A stretch of DNA of 64,000 bases from Sediminicola luteus (GTDB lineage Bacteria > Bacteroidota > Bacteroidia > Flavobacteriales > Flavobacteriaceae): NCBI RefSeq assembly GCF_002514735.1, contig NZ_NBWU01000004.1, positions 434,001 through 498,000 of the forward strand, given 5' to 3'. The position numbers and the translations under genes were made by a program. Shown piece by piece: positions 26,703 to 41,984 of this stretch; position 1 is the first letter of the stretch; each line of letters begins with the position of its first letter. The notes under the pieces were generated by a model that worked only from the letters and a program-made list of their open reading frames with translations, was not told where the DNA came from and did not search any database.

Positions 26703-27797
26703 CTATACATTAAACCTAAAGTGCATCACATCGCCATCTTTTACGATGTATTCCTTGCCTTCGACCCGCATTTTACCGGCCTCTTTCACTTTGGCCTCGG
26801 TACCATAAGACACATAATCGTCATAGGCGATAACCTCGGCACGGATAAAGCCTTTTTCAAAATCGGTATGGATTACCCCGGCCGCTTGCGGAGCCGTCGC
26901 CCCCTTGGGAAAGGTCCAGGCACGTACTTCTTTTTCACCAGCGGTAAAGTAAGTTTCCAAGCCTAATAAGGTATAGGCACCACGGATCAACTTGGCAGAA
27001 CCAGGCTCGCTTAAACCCAAGTCTTCCAAAAACATCTGACGCTCTTCGTAAGTTTCAAGTTCGGTAATATCGGCCTCGGTACCCACGGCCAAAAAGATAA
27101 CCTCGGCATTTTCGTGGGCCACGGCCTCGCGTACTTTTTCTACATAGGCGTTACCGGCAACCGCTCCTTCCTCGTCTACGTTACAGACATACATGACCGG
27201 TTTATCGGTGATCAATTGTAGGTTTTTAACGAACTCTTCGCGCTCGTCTTCAGAAACTTCGATACCACGTACCGAAATCCCCGATTCCAAGCCGGTTTTC
27301 AAGGCATTAAGGACAGCTTCCTCTTTTTGCGCCTCTTTGTTTCCGGTTCGGGCGGCCCGCTTTACTTTATCGAGCTTCTTTTCAACCGTTTCCAAATCTT
27401 TTAACTGTAGCTCCATATCAATGGTTTCCTTGTCACGGATTGGATCTACCGAACCATCTACATGTACTACATTATCATTATCAAAACAGCGAAGCACATG
27501 TAAAATAGCATCGGTCTCCCTGATATTTCCTAAAAACTGGTTCCCAAGACCCTCCCCTTTACTGGCCCCTTTTACCAATCCGGCGATATCGACGATTTCT
27601 ACCGTGGCAGGCACTACACGCTCGGGGTCTACCAATTCTTCCAGTTTCTTTAAGCGGTTATCGGGTACGTTTACCACACCGATATTAGGCTCTATGGTAC
27701 AAAACGGAAAATTGGCACTTTGGGCCTTGGCGTTGGACAAACAATTAAATAAGGTCGATTTACCAACATTGGGCAGTCCTACGATACCTGCTTTCAT
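26703..27797 (-). CDS. ychF: Redox-regulated ATPase YchF
   Basis: An Obg-like P-loop protein of 364 residues that prefers ATP. The sequence shows G1 GLPNVGKST at residues 7-15, the unusual FPFCTIEPN switch, G3 DIAGLVKGASKGEGLG, a helical coiled-coil insertion (about 130-200) and a C-terminal TGS domain (AWTFPKGATAPQAAGVIHTDFEKGF). YchF associates with ribosomes and is linked to stress and redox responses. A TATATTTG box at 27920-27927 on this strand would give a leader of about 120 nt. Confidence 0.97.
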   Translation of the reverse strand: MKAGIVGLPNVGKSTLFNCLSNAKAQSANFPFCTIEPNIGVVNVPDNRLKKLEELVDPERVVPATVEIVDIAGLVKGASKGEGLGNQFLGNIRETDAILHVLRCFDNDNVVHVDGSVDPIRDKETIDMELQLKDLETVEKKLDKVKRAARTGNKEAQKEEAVLNALKTGLESGISVRGIEVSEDEREEFVKNLQLITDKPVMYVCNVDEEGAVAGNAYVEKVREAVAHENAEVIFLAVGTEADITELETYEERQMFLEDLGLSEPGSAKLIRGAYTLLGLETYFTAGEKEVRAWTFPKGATAPQAAGVIHTDFEKGFIRAEVIAYDDYVSYGTEAKVKEAGKMRVEGKEYIVKDGDVMHFRFNV

Positions 27798-28132
27798 GAA
27801 TTTACTTTTTTATATGACTGAGTCTGAACTAGAAATAACTACAAAAACCATTTCAATCATAACAAAGGGCCGTAACCCCATGCCTTAGTCCGTTTCCTAG
27901 CCACATTGCTTTACGGCGGCAAATATACACTTTAGCTACGACCTACACCATGCCCGTTTACGGCCAGGCCAAGCATCGTATTACCACCTATTTCCTACAA
28001 AATCGCTAGAGAAGATAAAATACGCATAGATTCCGTTAAAAAACCCTACCACTACCTACTACTTGAGCCCTCCCTTTTCATATATTTGAAAAGCCACAAT
28101 CTTAGCGGGTTTCCGCATCAAGGAGAAGCACT
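27798..28132. promoter_or_regulatory. Divergent control region ychF / gntR
   Basis: 335 bp without an ORF. It contains a TATATTTG box facing ychF (27920-27927) and a TATATTTG box facing the GntR-type gene (28081-28088), the latter inside an inverted repeat. Confidence 0.55.
28074..28093. promoter_or_regulatory. Inverted repeat over the -7 box of the GntR operon
   Basis: Arms CTTTTCA (28074-28080) and TGAAAAG (28087-28093) are perfect complements around 6 bp; the -7 box TATATTTG (28081-28088) fills the spacer. This is a good operator for autoregulation by the GntR protein encoded 40 bp downstream, though no second copy was found near other genes. Confidence 0.5.
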
Positions 28133-29131
28133 ATGAACGTAATCGATATCAAAGAAAATTCGGGTGTACCCAAGTACAAGCAAATCGTGGGTTCTATCGA
28201 AAAAAGCATTGAGAACGGTGCTGTAAAAAAGGGAGATCGTTTGCCCTCGATCAACAGCATACGTAATAAATTCGACCTTTCGCGCGATACCGTACTCCTA
28301 GCCTTTAACGAATTAAAAATCAAAGGCATCGTACAGTCGGTGGCCGGCAAAGGGTATTTTGTTAAAAACGATTCCGTAAGCGGACTCAAACGGGTTTTCT
28401 TACTTTTCGACGAGTTGAACAACTTTAAGGAAGACCTTTACAATGCTTTTTTAGCCCATTTAGGAAAAGACATACAAGTAGACATCTATTTCCATCATTT
28501 TAACCACGAACTTTTCGATAGATTGGTAGAAGCCAGTGTGGGCGAATACAGTGCCTATGTGATCATGCCCGCCAATTTGAGGAATATTGAACTCTCCCTT
28601 TCGAAGTTGCCGGCAGAACAGGTTTTTATTCTCGATCAAACCCATGCCGGATTGGCCAAATACCCTGCCATCTTCCAAAATTTCAAGAAAGATATATTTA
28701 ATACGCTTTCATCTGCTTACGGGCAAATAAAGAAGTACGACAACATAAGCTTGGTATATGACCCTAACAAACAACCCCAAGGTATGGCCCTTGGTTTTGA
28801 AGCCTTTTGTAAGACACATAGGATGAAAAACGAAGTATTATTCACCATCCCAGAGCGAAAACTGGTCCCGGGGGAGTTGTTCTTAGTGCCGGGTGACCGC
28901 GATCTAATCGCCTTGATTAAAAAAATTCGGAACCAACATCTGCAAATCGGGAAGCATATCGGTATCATATCTTACAACGATACCCCACTAAAAGAAATCG
29001 TTGCCGAAGGCATTACCACCATTTCCACGGATTTTAAAGGTATGGGGATTAAATTAGCCCAGATGATTCTTGGCCAGGAAAAGAAACATATAGAAAACGA
29101 TTGCTCCATAATTCTCCGTAACAGTCTATAA
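28133..29131 (+). CDS. GntR-type regulator with periplasmic-binding-protein-like sensor domain
   Basis: The 332-residue protein has an N-terminal GntR winged helix (residues 1-80: VPKYKQIVGSIEKSIENGAVKKGDRLPSINSIRNKFDLSRDTVLLAFNELKIKGIVQSVAGKGYFV) and a C-terminal LacI/ribose-binding-like domain (about 85-330) that binds a small ligand. It is the first gene of a tight operon; the GH63 gene begins 2 bp after its stop. Its ligand is likely a sugar or glycoside released by the operon enzymes. An inverted repeat overlaps its promoter. Confidence 0.92.
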   Translation: MNVIDIKENSGVPKYKQIVGSIEKSIENGAVKKGDRLPSINSIRNKFDLSRDTVLLAFNELKIKGIVQSVAGKGYFVKNDSVSGLKRVFLLFDELNNFKEDLYNAFLAHLGKDIQVDIYFHHFNHELFDRLVEASVGEYSAYVIMPANLRNIELSLSKLPAEQVFILDQTHAGLAKYPAIFQNFKKDIFNTLSSAYGQIKKYDNISLVYDPNKQPQGMALGFEAFCKTHRMKNEVLFTIPERKLVPGELFLVPGDRDLIALIKKIRNQHLQIGKHIGIISYNDTPLKEIVAEGITTISTDFKGMGIKLAQMILGQEKKHIENDCSIILRNSL

Positions 29132-29133
29132 GC

Positions 29134-31132
29134 ATGAACAAACTATTTTATTGGGCCTTGATTTCGGTGGTTTTAACGGCTTGCCAGTCACCCACCCCAA
29201 AACCTACATTTTCTTTAAGCACACCAAGTTTTCCGGCCAACATATTAGATTATACGGCCCAAGTAGACAGCACCCATTATCGCGATGCCCTGGTCTATTC
29301 CGATCAAGGGGCCTGGTTTGGTTATAGTTTCCATAAATCGCAAGGACAATTGGGGTTTAGCGGTCCTTTTCTAATGACCCAACAAAACGGGGTATGGCTC
29401 TCCAAAACCTTTGCCGAGTTCGAAGTTAGTATTAACGGTAACCCCATAGACCTATCCGACCTAAAACAGCACACCAAGGCCTATGCCAGCCATTTGCATC
29501 AAAGCTATTGCAACGAAAGTATTCAATTGGACGCCTATCTTTATTTTAGCTCACCCCATTCGGCCGTAATCCTGCTCAATGCCACCAATACGGATCAAGA
29601 GGCCTTTGATGTTTCGGTACAGGCCCAAGGAACACCCCTACCCGATTTTGCTGGACTTAAACCACAAGTAGCCCAAAACCGCTGGCAAGCCACTTTTGAA
29701 AAGAGTCCGGCCACGGCTTATGTAGGGCCTATAGGTAAGGAAAAAGCCACCCTAAGCACCCAAGGAAAAGGATATGCCATAAACTGGCCCACCCAAAAAT
29801 TGGAGGCCGGGAGCAGCACTGATTTTACGTTATCCCAAAGTTTTATATTCCCGGAATACGATGCGGCTGCCGAATTGAAAAACAACCAAACCTTGGCCCC
29901 TTGGGAAGGTTTACAAGAACGCATCAACGAAAAAGAACAGACTTGGAAAAACCTTAAAAGACAACAAAACTTTCAAAATAGCAGCAAAAAGGAGGTAGTA
30001 CTTGCCAAAAGCTTATTGACCCTACAGAACAACAGTCGTGTTGCGGCCGGGGAACTCAAACATGCCGGTATTTTCCCCAGCTATCATTACATCTGGTTCC
30101 ACGGGTTTTGGGCGTGGGATAGCTGGAAACATGCCGTGGCCGTAACCCGTTACGACCCTGCCCTGGCCAAAGATCAGATCCGGGCCATGTACGACTATAT
30201 GGATCCGAACGGTTTTATTGCCGACTGTGTGTATCGCGATACCACCATAGAGGCCCATAATTATCGGAATACAAAACCTCCACTTTCGGCTTGGGCCGTT
30301 TGGAAGGTCTTCGAATCGGATCGTGACAGCAGTTTTGTACGCGAAATGTACCCCAAGATAAAAACCCAACACCAATGGTGGTATACCTACAGGGACCACG
30401 ATCAGGATGGGTTATGTGAATACGGTTCTACCGATGGTACCCTAAAAGCTGCCAAATGGGAAAGCGGTATGGACAATGCCGTTCGTTTTGACGACAGCCG
30501 TATTTTAACCAACCCCACTGGTGACTATTCCTTGGATCAGGAAAGTGTAGACCTGAACGCCTATCTCTATGCCGAGAAAGGTTATTTGGCCCAAATGGCA
30601 ACAATTTCGGGAAAGCCGGAAGAAAAGGAAAAATGGCAACAAGAGCGGGAAACCTTATTACCAAAGTTCGATCAGTTTTACGATGCGGAATCGGGTTGGT
30701 ATTACGATACCAATGTGCAAGGCAACACCTGGGTTAAAATCAAAGGCCCCGAAGGCTGGATTCCCCTTTGGGCCCATGCGACCGATGCCGATAAGGCGGC
30801 CCGGTTGATGGCGAATATGATGGATACCACCCTATTCAACACCCATGTACCTTTACCTACCTTGAATGCCGCCCATCCGAAGTTCAAACCCAACCGTGGC
30901 TATTGGCGTGGTCCCAACTGGGTAGATCAAGTCTATTTTGGCATTAAAGGCTTGCACAACTATGGTTTTGATAAGGAAGCTTCCCAACTCATCGAAAAAC
31001 TCATACATAATGCCCAAGGCCTTACCGAAAAAGGCCCTAGCATACGCGAAAACTATCACCCATTAACGGGCCAAGGCATGGAGTCTGAAAGCTTTAGCTG
31101 GTCGGCCGCCCATCTCCTTTTACTCTTAACCG

Positions 31133-31140
<8 letters not shown>
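29134..31140 (+). CDS. GH63 family glycosidase (alpha-glucosidase-like), lipoprotein
   Basis: The 668-residue protein has a lipoprotein signal (lipobox VLTAC), an N-terminal beta-sandwich, and an (alpha/alpha)6 barrel of family GH63. Key residues are visible: Asp329 in FWAWDSWK, Asp447 in ESGMDNAVRFDDS (general acid in relatives) and Glu652 in ESFSWSAAH (general base). E. coli YgjK, a GH63 member with the same motifs, handles Glc-alpha-1,2-Gal and nigerose-type linkages; eukaryotic GH63 removes alpha-1,2-glucose. It lies 2 bp after the GntR gene and overlaps the next gene by 8 bp. Trehalase or mannosylglycerate hydrolase activity are alternatives. Confidence 0.88.
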
Positions 31141-37296
<6,156 letters not shown>

Positions 37297-37310
37297 CTAA
37301 ATAACCAAAA

Positions 37311-37348
37311 AAGGCCGGAATCGAAATTCCGGCCTTTATATTTTTTTG
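37311..37348. terminator. Strong bidirectional terminator
   Basis: Arms AAGGCCGGAAT (37311-37321) and ATTCCGGCCTT (37326-37336) form a perfect 11-bp stem with a CGAA loop between the converging GH2 and ferredoxin genes. A T-rich tract follows on the plus strand, and the A-rich side serves the minus strand. Confidence 0.88.
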
Positions 37349-37361
37349 GGTTCTAAAACCC

Positions 37362-37712
37362 TTAGTCAGGGTGCATAAAACGCTGTTTACCCAAAAGTTC
37401 CTCTTCGGTTTCCACCACGTCTTCATCAGGCACACAACAATCTACCGGGCAGACCGCGGCACATTGGGGTTCTTCATGAAAACCTTTACATTCGGTACAT
37501 TTATCGGGAACGATATAATAAAATTCATCGCTGACAGGTTCTTGGGCCTCATCGGCATTTACCTGCTTGCCATCGGGCAATACCACGTCTCCCCCTAAAG
37601 AAGTACCATCGCTGTAACGCCAATCGTCGGCCCCTTCATAAATGGCCGTATTTGGGCATTCGGGCTCACAAGCCCCACAGTTGATACACTCATCCGTAAT
37701 TATAATTGCCAT
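37362..37712 (-). CDS. 4Fe-4S dicluster ferredoxin
   Basis: A 116-residue ferredoxin with two cluster motifs: [12 protein letters not shown] (Cys9, 12, 15, 19) and [21 protein letters not shown] in the second half, the latter with a longer spacing between the second and third cysteine, as in the Allochromatium type. About 35 residues of acidic insert separate the motifs. It probably carries low-potential electrons for 2-oxoacid oxidoreductases. It is transcribed divergently from the acyl-CoA reductase gene, and their -7 boxes face each other. Confidence 0.94.
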   Translation of the reverse strand: MAIIITDECINCGACEPECPNTAIYEGADDWRYSDGTSLGGDVVLPDGKQVNADEAQEPVSDEFYYIVPDKCTECKGFHEEPQCAAVCPVDCCVPDEDVVETEEELLGKQRFMHPD

Positions 37713-37731
37713 AACAATCTTTTCTAATGCT

Positions 37732-37739
37732 TACTTTTG
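37732..37739 (+). promoter_or_regulatory. -7 promoter box TACTTTTG for the acyl-CoA reductase gene
   Basis: A perfect TAnnTTTG match, about 38 nt before the ATG at 37778. It shows that the in-frame upstream codons from 37727 are not translated. Confidence 0.55.
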
Positions 37740-37741
37740 CG

Positions 37742-37749
37742 CAAAATTA
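37742..37749 (-). promoter_or_regulatory. -7 promoter box TAATTTTG for the ferredoxin gene
   Basis: A perfect TAnnTTTG match on the minus strand, 29 nt before the ferredoxin ATG, pointing toward the plus-strand box only 2 bp away. Confidence 0.55.
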
Positions 37750-37777
37750 TGGCCTAAAGCCTTCTTGTACAAATATT

Positions 37778-38827
37778 ATGTCGGAACTTATTGCCAAAAT
37801 AAACAGCCTATCGGCCTTGGGGTCTCTTTTTAACGATTATGTAGCCCAGACCCCAAAAAATAACGAATCTGATGCCTGGTTGCCCCAATTAGCGGCTGCC
37901 GTTACCCTAAGCGAGCATCAAAACGGATGGTTTACCCCTGAAAATGTAAACTTTGCCTTGGCCAGTTGGGGCCAACTATTACAAAAAGAAAATTTGAGCC
38001 ACTGGTTGGAAAAATATCCCGAACCTAAAGCTGAGGCCAAAACCGTGGCCATTATCATGGCCGGTAATATTCCATTAGTTGGTTTTCACGATCTGCTATG
38101 TGTTTTGCTGGCCGGACATAAAGCTCTGATAAAACGTTCGAGTTCCGATATGGCCTTATTGAACTTTTGTGTAGGTTTCCTAAAGGATAGCTCGGAGGCT
38201 TTTGCAGATAGCATCAACTTTGTTGACGGTAAACTGGAAGGCTACGATGCCGTTATCGCCACCGGAAGCGACAATACCTCGCGCTATTTTGAATATTATT
38301 TTGGTAAGAAACCCCATATTATCCGTAAAAACCGGAATTCGGTTGCGGTATTGACCGGAACGGAAACCCCCGAAGAACTGCAGGCCTTGGCCCACGATGT
38401 ATTCCACTACTACGGACTAGGTTGCCGTTCGGTCTCTAAACTCTTTATTCCGGAAGGCTTTGATACCGACCGTCTGTTTCAAGCCTTTTTCGACTACCAA
38501 CACGTGCTGAAACACGAAAAATACACCAACAACTACGATTATAACAAGGCGGTGTATTTGATGAGCGAATTCAAATTCCTGGAGAACGGATTTTTAATGC
38601 TGAAGGAAGACCCCGCCTATGCCTCCCCCATCGGCTCGTTGTTTTACGAAACCTATTCCGATTTAGATAGCCTAACTGAACGTTTGACCCTGGATGCCGA
38701 AAAACTACAATGCATCGTAGGCAAAGATTTGAAAATGGACACCGTGGCCTTTGGTCAAACCCAATGCCCCAGCCTTTCTGAATATGCCGACGGTGTGGAT
38801 ACTATGGCATTTTTGCACGAACTCTAA
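37778..38827 (+). CDS. Acyl-CoA reductase-like protein (LuxC family)
   Basis: The 349-residue product resembles the LuxC/acyl-CoA reductase branch of the aldehyde dehydrogenase superfamily: IIMAGNIPLVGFHDLLCVLLAGH, VIATGSDNTSRYFEYYFG and the catalytic-Cys region HYYGLGCRSVSKLF. It likely reduces an acyl-CoA or acyl-enzyme to aldehyde with NAD(P)H; the natural substrate is unknown. The frame is open to 37727, but a -7 box at 37732-37739 and the family start (MSELIAKINSLSALGSLF) favour the ATG at 37778. The next gene, serC, has its own upstream region of 200 bp. Confidence 0.88.
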   Translation: MSELIAKINSLSALGSLFNDYVAQTPKNNESDAWLPQLAAAVTLSEHQNGWFTPENVNFALASWGQLLQKENLSHWLEKYPEPKAEAKTVAIIMAGNIPLVGFHDLLCVLLAGHKALIKRSSSDMALLNFCVGFLKDSSEAFADSINFVDGKLEGYDAVIATGSDNTSRYFEYYFGKKPHIIRKNRNSVAVLTGTETPEELQALAHDVFHYYGLGCRSVSKLFIPEGFDTDRLFQAFFDYQHVLKHEKYTNNYDYNKAVYLMSEFKFLENGFLMLKEDPAYASPIGSLFYETYSDLDSLTERLTLDAEKLQCIVGKDLKMDTVAFGQTQCPSLSEYADGVDTMAFLHEL

Positions 38828-38839
38828 GGATTTTGTTTT

Positions 38840-38872
38840 AGAGAAAAGAGCATAGAAAATAGACTAAAGACC
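38840..38872 (-). repeat. Polypyrimidine repeat family, copy 3
   Basis: On the minus strand this segment begins with a GTCTATTTTCT stretch shared with copy 1 and then diverges. It lies directly after the acyl-CoA reductase stop, before serC. Confidence 0.4.
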
Positions 38873-39028
38873 AAAAAAAACGAATTTTGGCCTGGTTTAT
38901 TTACTCGTAGTAGAAACCGTTTCATTGACCTATTGGGTACCGTTTAGCTCACCATTTTCCAATCTCGAACTTTTTTCTTTGTTCCTTAATCCGATCAGGC
39001 CTAACTTTACCTGCTTAAATCTTTCGGT

Positions 39029-40093
39029 ATGCAAAGACACAATTTTAGTGCAGGGCCCTGTATTCTGCCAAAATCGGTGATGGAACAAGCGGCAGCCGCC
39101 GTGCTAGATTTTAACGATTCTGGACTCTCCTTAATCGAAATTTCGCACCGTAGTCCCGATTTTGTCTCGGTTATTGAAGAAGCGCGAAGTTTGGCTTTGG
39201 AACTACTCGGCTTGGAAAATCAAGGCTATCAGGCCCTCTTTTTACAAGGCGGTGCCAGTACCGGCTTTTTGATGACGGCATTCAACCTTTTGCAGAATAA
39301 AGCGGGTTACCTCAACACCGGAACCTGGAGCAGTAAGGCCATAAAAGAAGCCAAATTGTTCGGGAAGGTCGAAGAATTGGCCTCATCAAAAAACGCGAAC
39401 TTCAATTATATTCCAAAAGGCTATGCCGTTCCCAAAGGTTTGGATTTCGTTCACCTGACCTCCAATAATACCATTTTCGGCACCCAATTGTTTGAATTCC
39501 CGGAAACCGACTGTCCGTTGGTCTGCGATATGAGTTCCGATATCTTTTCCCGTGAATTGGATTTTTCCCAATTCGACCTCATCTATGCGGGTGCCCAAAA
39601 AAATATGGGGCCGGCCGGTACTACCTTGGTGGTGGTCAAAGAGGAGATTTTAGGTCAAGTAAGCCGCACCATTCCATCCATGATGGATTTTCAGGTACAT
39701 ATCGCCAAAGACAGTATGTTCAATACCCCATCGGTATTTGCGGTATATACCAGTATGCTCACCCTCCGCTGGTTAAAAGATCTGGGAGGGATAAAAGCCA
39801 TAGCGCCCATCAACGATAAAAAAGCGGAGCTGTTGTATAACGAAATAGACAGAAACCCCCTATTCACCGGATTTGCCAAAACTGATGATCGTTCCAAAAT
39901 GAATGCTACATTTAATTTGGTCGATGCTTCCGGAAAGGAGCGCTTCGATCAATTATGGCAAAAAGCCGGTATTAACGGATTGGCCGGTCATAGATCAGTA
40001 GGCGGCTATAGGGCCTCTATGTACAACGCCCTCCCTATAGACAGCGTCCAAGTATTGGTGGATGTTATACAAAGCTTCGAAAAAGACTACTAG
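39029..40093 (+). CDS. serC: Phosphoserine aminotransferase
   Basis: A PLP enzyme of 354 residues that converts 3-phosphohydroxypyruvate to phosphoserine. The sequence shows the family start MQRHNFSAGPCILPKSVMEQA, LFLQGGASTGFLM, and the PLP-lysine region LIYAGAQKNMGPAGTT. Length is normal. It forms a two-gene operon with serA, 4 bp apart, and together they make serine from glycolytic 3-phosphoglycerate. Confidence 0.96.
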   Translation: MQRHNFSAGPCILPKSVMEQAAAAVLDFNDSGLSLIEISHRSPDFVSVIEEARSLALELLGLENQGYQALFLQGGASTGFLMTAFNLLQNKAGYLNTGTWSSKAIKEAKLFGKVEELASSKNANFNYIPKGYAVPKGLDFVHLTSNNTIFGTQLFEFPETDCPLVCDMSSDIFSRELDFSQFDLIYAGAQKNMGPAGTTLVVVKEEILGQVSRTIPSMMDFQVHIAKDSMFNTPSVFAVYTSMLTLRWLKDLGGIKAIAPINDKKAELLYNEIDRNPLFTGFAKTDDRSKMNATFNLVDASGKERFDQLWQKAGINGLAGHRSVGGYRASMYNALPIDSVQVLVDVIQSFEKDY

Positions 40094-40097
40094 AAAA

Positions 40098-41060
40098 ATG
40101 AAAGTATTAGCCAACGACGGGCTTTCACAGCCAGCCATAGATAAATTGACCCAGGCAGGTTTTGAGGTACTTACTACCCGAGTGGCCCAAGAACAATTGT
40201 CCAATTTTATCATTACCAACCAAATCAAGGCCCTTTTGGTACGATCGGCCACCCAGGTCGATAAGAAGACCATAGACGCTGCACCTAGTCTTGAACTTAT
40301 TGGTCGTGCCGGTGTAGGCATGGACAATATAGATGTCGCCTATGCCCGCCAAAAGGGTATTCAAGTCGTAAACACCCCGGCTGCCTCTTCTATTTCCGTG
40401 GCCGAGCTGGTTTTTGCCCATTTGTTGGGTGCCGCCCGCTTTTTACACGATGCGAACAGGAATATGCCCTTAGAAGGTGACCAACGTTTTAAACAGCTTA
40501 AAAAAGATTATGGTAAGGGATTGGAGCTAAAAGGAAAGACCTTGGGAATTATCGGCTTTGGGCGTATTGGTAAGGAAGTAGCAAAAATCGCCATGGGCAT
40601 GGGCATGCAGGTGCTTTTTCATGACAAGGAAGTTGCTTCCGACACCCTTGATTTATCCTTTTTTGATGGTCAATCCGTTAGCTTCGAACTCGAAGGCAGC
40701 CCCCTGGAAGAGCTTTTGGGCAAATCCGATTTTATCAGTCTCAATGTTCCGGCCACCCAAAACTATGTATTGGGCCAGACCGAAATGGCCCAAATGAAAA
40801 AAGGCGTCGGTATCGTAAATTGTGCCCGGGGCGGGGTTTTAGATGAAGTCGCCCTGGTCGATGCCTTGGAAAACGGAATCGTAGCCTTCGCTGGTTTGGA
40901 CGTTTTTGAATCGGAACCCCAGCCAGAGATCCGTATTCTAATGCATCCGAATATCTCTTTGAGTCCGCATATCGGCGGGGCTACCATCGAAGCCCAAGAA
41001 CGTATCGGATTGGAGCTGGCCGAACGCCTAATCGATTTGTTGAAAACCCCTACCGTATAG
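40098..41060 (+). CDS. serA: D-2-hydroxyacid dehydrogenase (3-phosphoglycerate dehydrogenase)
   Basis: A 320-residue NAD-dependent dehydrogenase with the substrate domain VLANDGLSQPAIDKL, the dinucleotide motif GIIGFGRIGKEVAKIA, and catalytic Arg/Glu/His in VNCARGGVLDE, DVFESEP and LSPHIGGATIEAQ. It is the short form, without a C-terminal ACT domain. The start is the ATG 4 bp after serC; the frame is open further upstream but inside serC. Because serC is adjacent, 3-phosphoglycerate is the likely substrate. Confidence 0.94.
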   Translation: MKVLANDGLSQPAIDKLTQAGFEVLTTRVAQEQLSNFIITNQIKALLVRSATQVDKKTIDAAPSLELIGRAGVGMDNIDVAYARQKGIQVVNTPAASSISVAELVFAHLLGAARFLHDANRNMPLEGDQRFKQLKKDYGKGLELKGKTLGIIGFGRIGKEVAKIAMGMGMQVLFHDKEVASDTLDLSFFDGQSVSFELEGSPLEELLGKSDFISLNVPATQNYVLGQTEMAQMKKGVGIVNCARGGVLDEVALVDALENGIVAFAGLDVFESEPQPEIRILMHPNISLSPHIGGATIEAQERIGLELAERLIDLLKTPTV

Positions 41061-41119
41061 GCGGCCGGAATTCGATTTATTATTCGTATTTTCCTGCGGA
41101 TAATTAAAAACACTAACAC

Positions 41120-41752
41120 ATGTCAGGATTATTGGATTTATTGAACAGCCCTATGGGCAAACAACTAATAAGCGGTGTCGCCGGCCAAACCGGTCAGTCG
41201 GAAAGCGGAACCGCTAATGTATTGAGCATGGCCATGCCCTTGTTAATGGGCGCCATGAAAAAGAACGTAAGTCAGCCCGGAGGGGCCGAAAGCCTTATGA
41301 ATGCTTTGAACTCCAAACATAGTGGGAGTATTTTAGACAATTTAGGCGGACTTTTCGAAGGCGGTGTAGACCAATCGGTCATGGACGATGGTGCCGGTAT
41401 TTTGGGGCATCTTTTGGGCGGTAACCAATCTAACGTACAAAATGCCTTAAGTCAAAAATCAGGGATTGATGCGGGTGCTATTGGTAACATCCTTAAAATA
41501 GCCGCTCCTTTGATCATGGGCTATTTAGGCCGTCAGACCCAACAGAACAACGTTTCCGATGCCAGTGGCCTTAATGGGTTATTGGGCGGACTTTTAGGAG
41601 GACAGCCCCAACAAAACCAAAGCTTAATGACCAGCTTGTTAGATGCTGATGGCGACGGCAGTTTCTTGGACGACGTAGCCGGAATGATGCTCAACAGCGG
41701 CTCCAAAAAAGGAGGCTTAGGCGGCCTGCTAGGCGGACTTTTCGGAAAATAA
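41120..41752 (+). CDS. DUF937 protein
   Basis: A 210-residue Gly/Asn/Gln/Ser-rich protein (LLNSPMGKQLISGVAGQTGQSESGTANVLSMAMPLLMGAMKKNV, repeated helical MPLLMGAM and APLIMGYLG blocks) of DUF937 type. Near the C-terminus it contains DADGDGSFLDD, which looks like a Ca-binding (EF-hand/dockerin-type) loop, and it ends in Gly/Leu repeats (KKGGLGGLLGGLFGK). No signal peptide is evident. It follows serA by 59 bp. The function is unknown; DUF937 proteins are found widely next to biosynthetic genes. Confidence 0.83.
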   Translation: MSGLLDLLNSPMGKQLISGVAGQTGQSESGTANVLSMAMPLLMGAMKKNVSQPGGAESLMNALNSKHSGSILDNLGGLFEGGVDQSVMDDGAGILGHLLGGNQSNVQNALSQKSGIDAGAIGNILKIAAPLIMGYLGRQTQQNNVSDASGLNGLLGGLLGGQPQQNQSLMTSLLDADGDGSFLDDVAGMMLNSGSKKGGLGGLLGGLFGK

Positions 41753-41789
41753 TATACGATTTACCTCCCTAAAGGGCGGGTTTAACAAA

Positions 41790-41817
41790 ACCATCTGATT
41801 ATTCGGGTGGTTTTTTT
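41790..41817 (+). terminator. Terminator after the DUF937 gene
   Basis: A short stem (ACCATC at 41790-41795 with GGTGGT-type arm at 41806-41811, one G-U pair), a 10-nt loop and a run of seven T. Confidence 0.55.
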
Positions 41818-41828
41818 GTATTTTATGT

Positions 41829-41984
41829 ACTCATTTAGACTTTTTGGATTTAAGCGAAAATTAGAAGTTTTTCGCTCTGATGAAGTTTTTTTTGAGTTGC
41901 ATAGCAGGGCTACGGAAGGATAAAAAAACAAAGCAGGGACTAAAAACAGCAATTTTTTAGCAAATTGAAAAAGTCTAAATGAGT
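41829..41984. repeat. MITE-like element A (156 bp, 17-bp terminal inverted repeats)
   Basis: Terminal arms ACTCATTTAGACTTTTT (41829-41845) and AAAAAGTCTAAATGAGT (41968-41984) are perfect 17-bp inverted repeats. Inside are GAAGTTTTTC and a small core hairpin GCATAGC/GCTACGG (41899-41915). Element B at 54692-54902 has the same order of features. There is no ORF inside. It ends 18 bp before the DUF6146 start codon and covers an in-frame upstream ATG at 41979. Confidence 0.7.
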
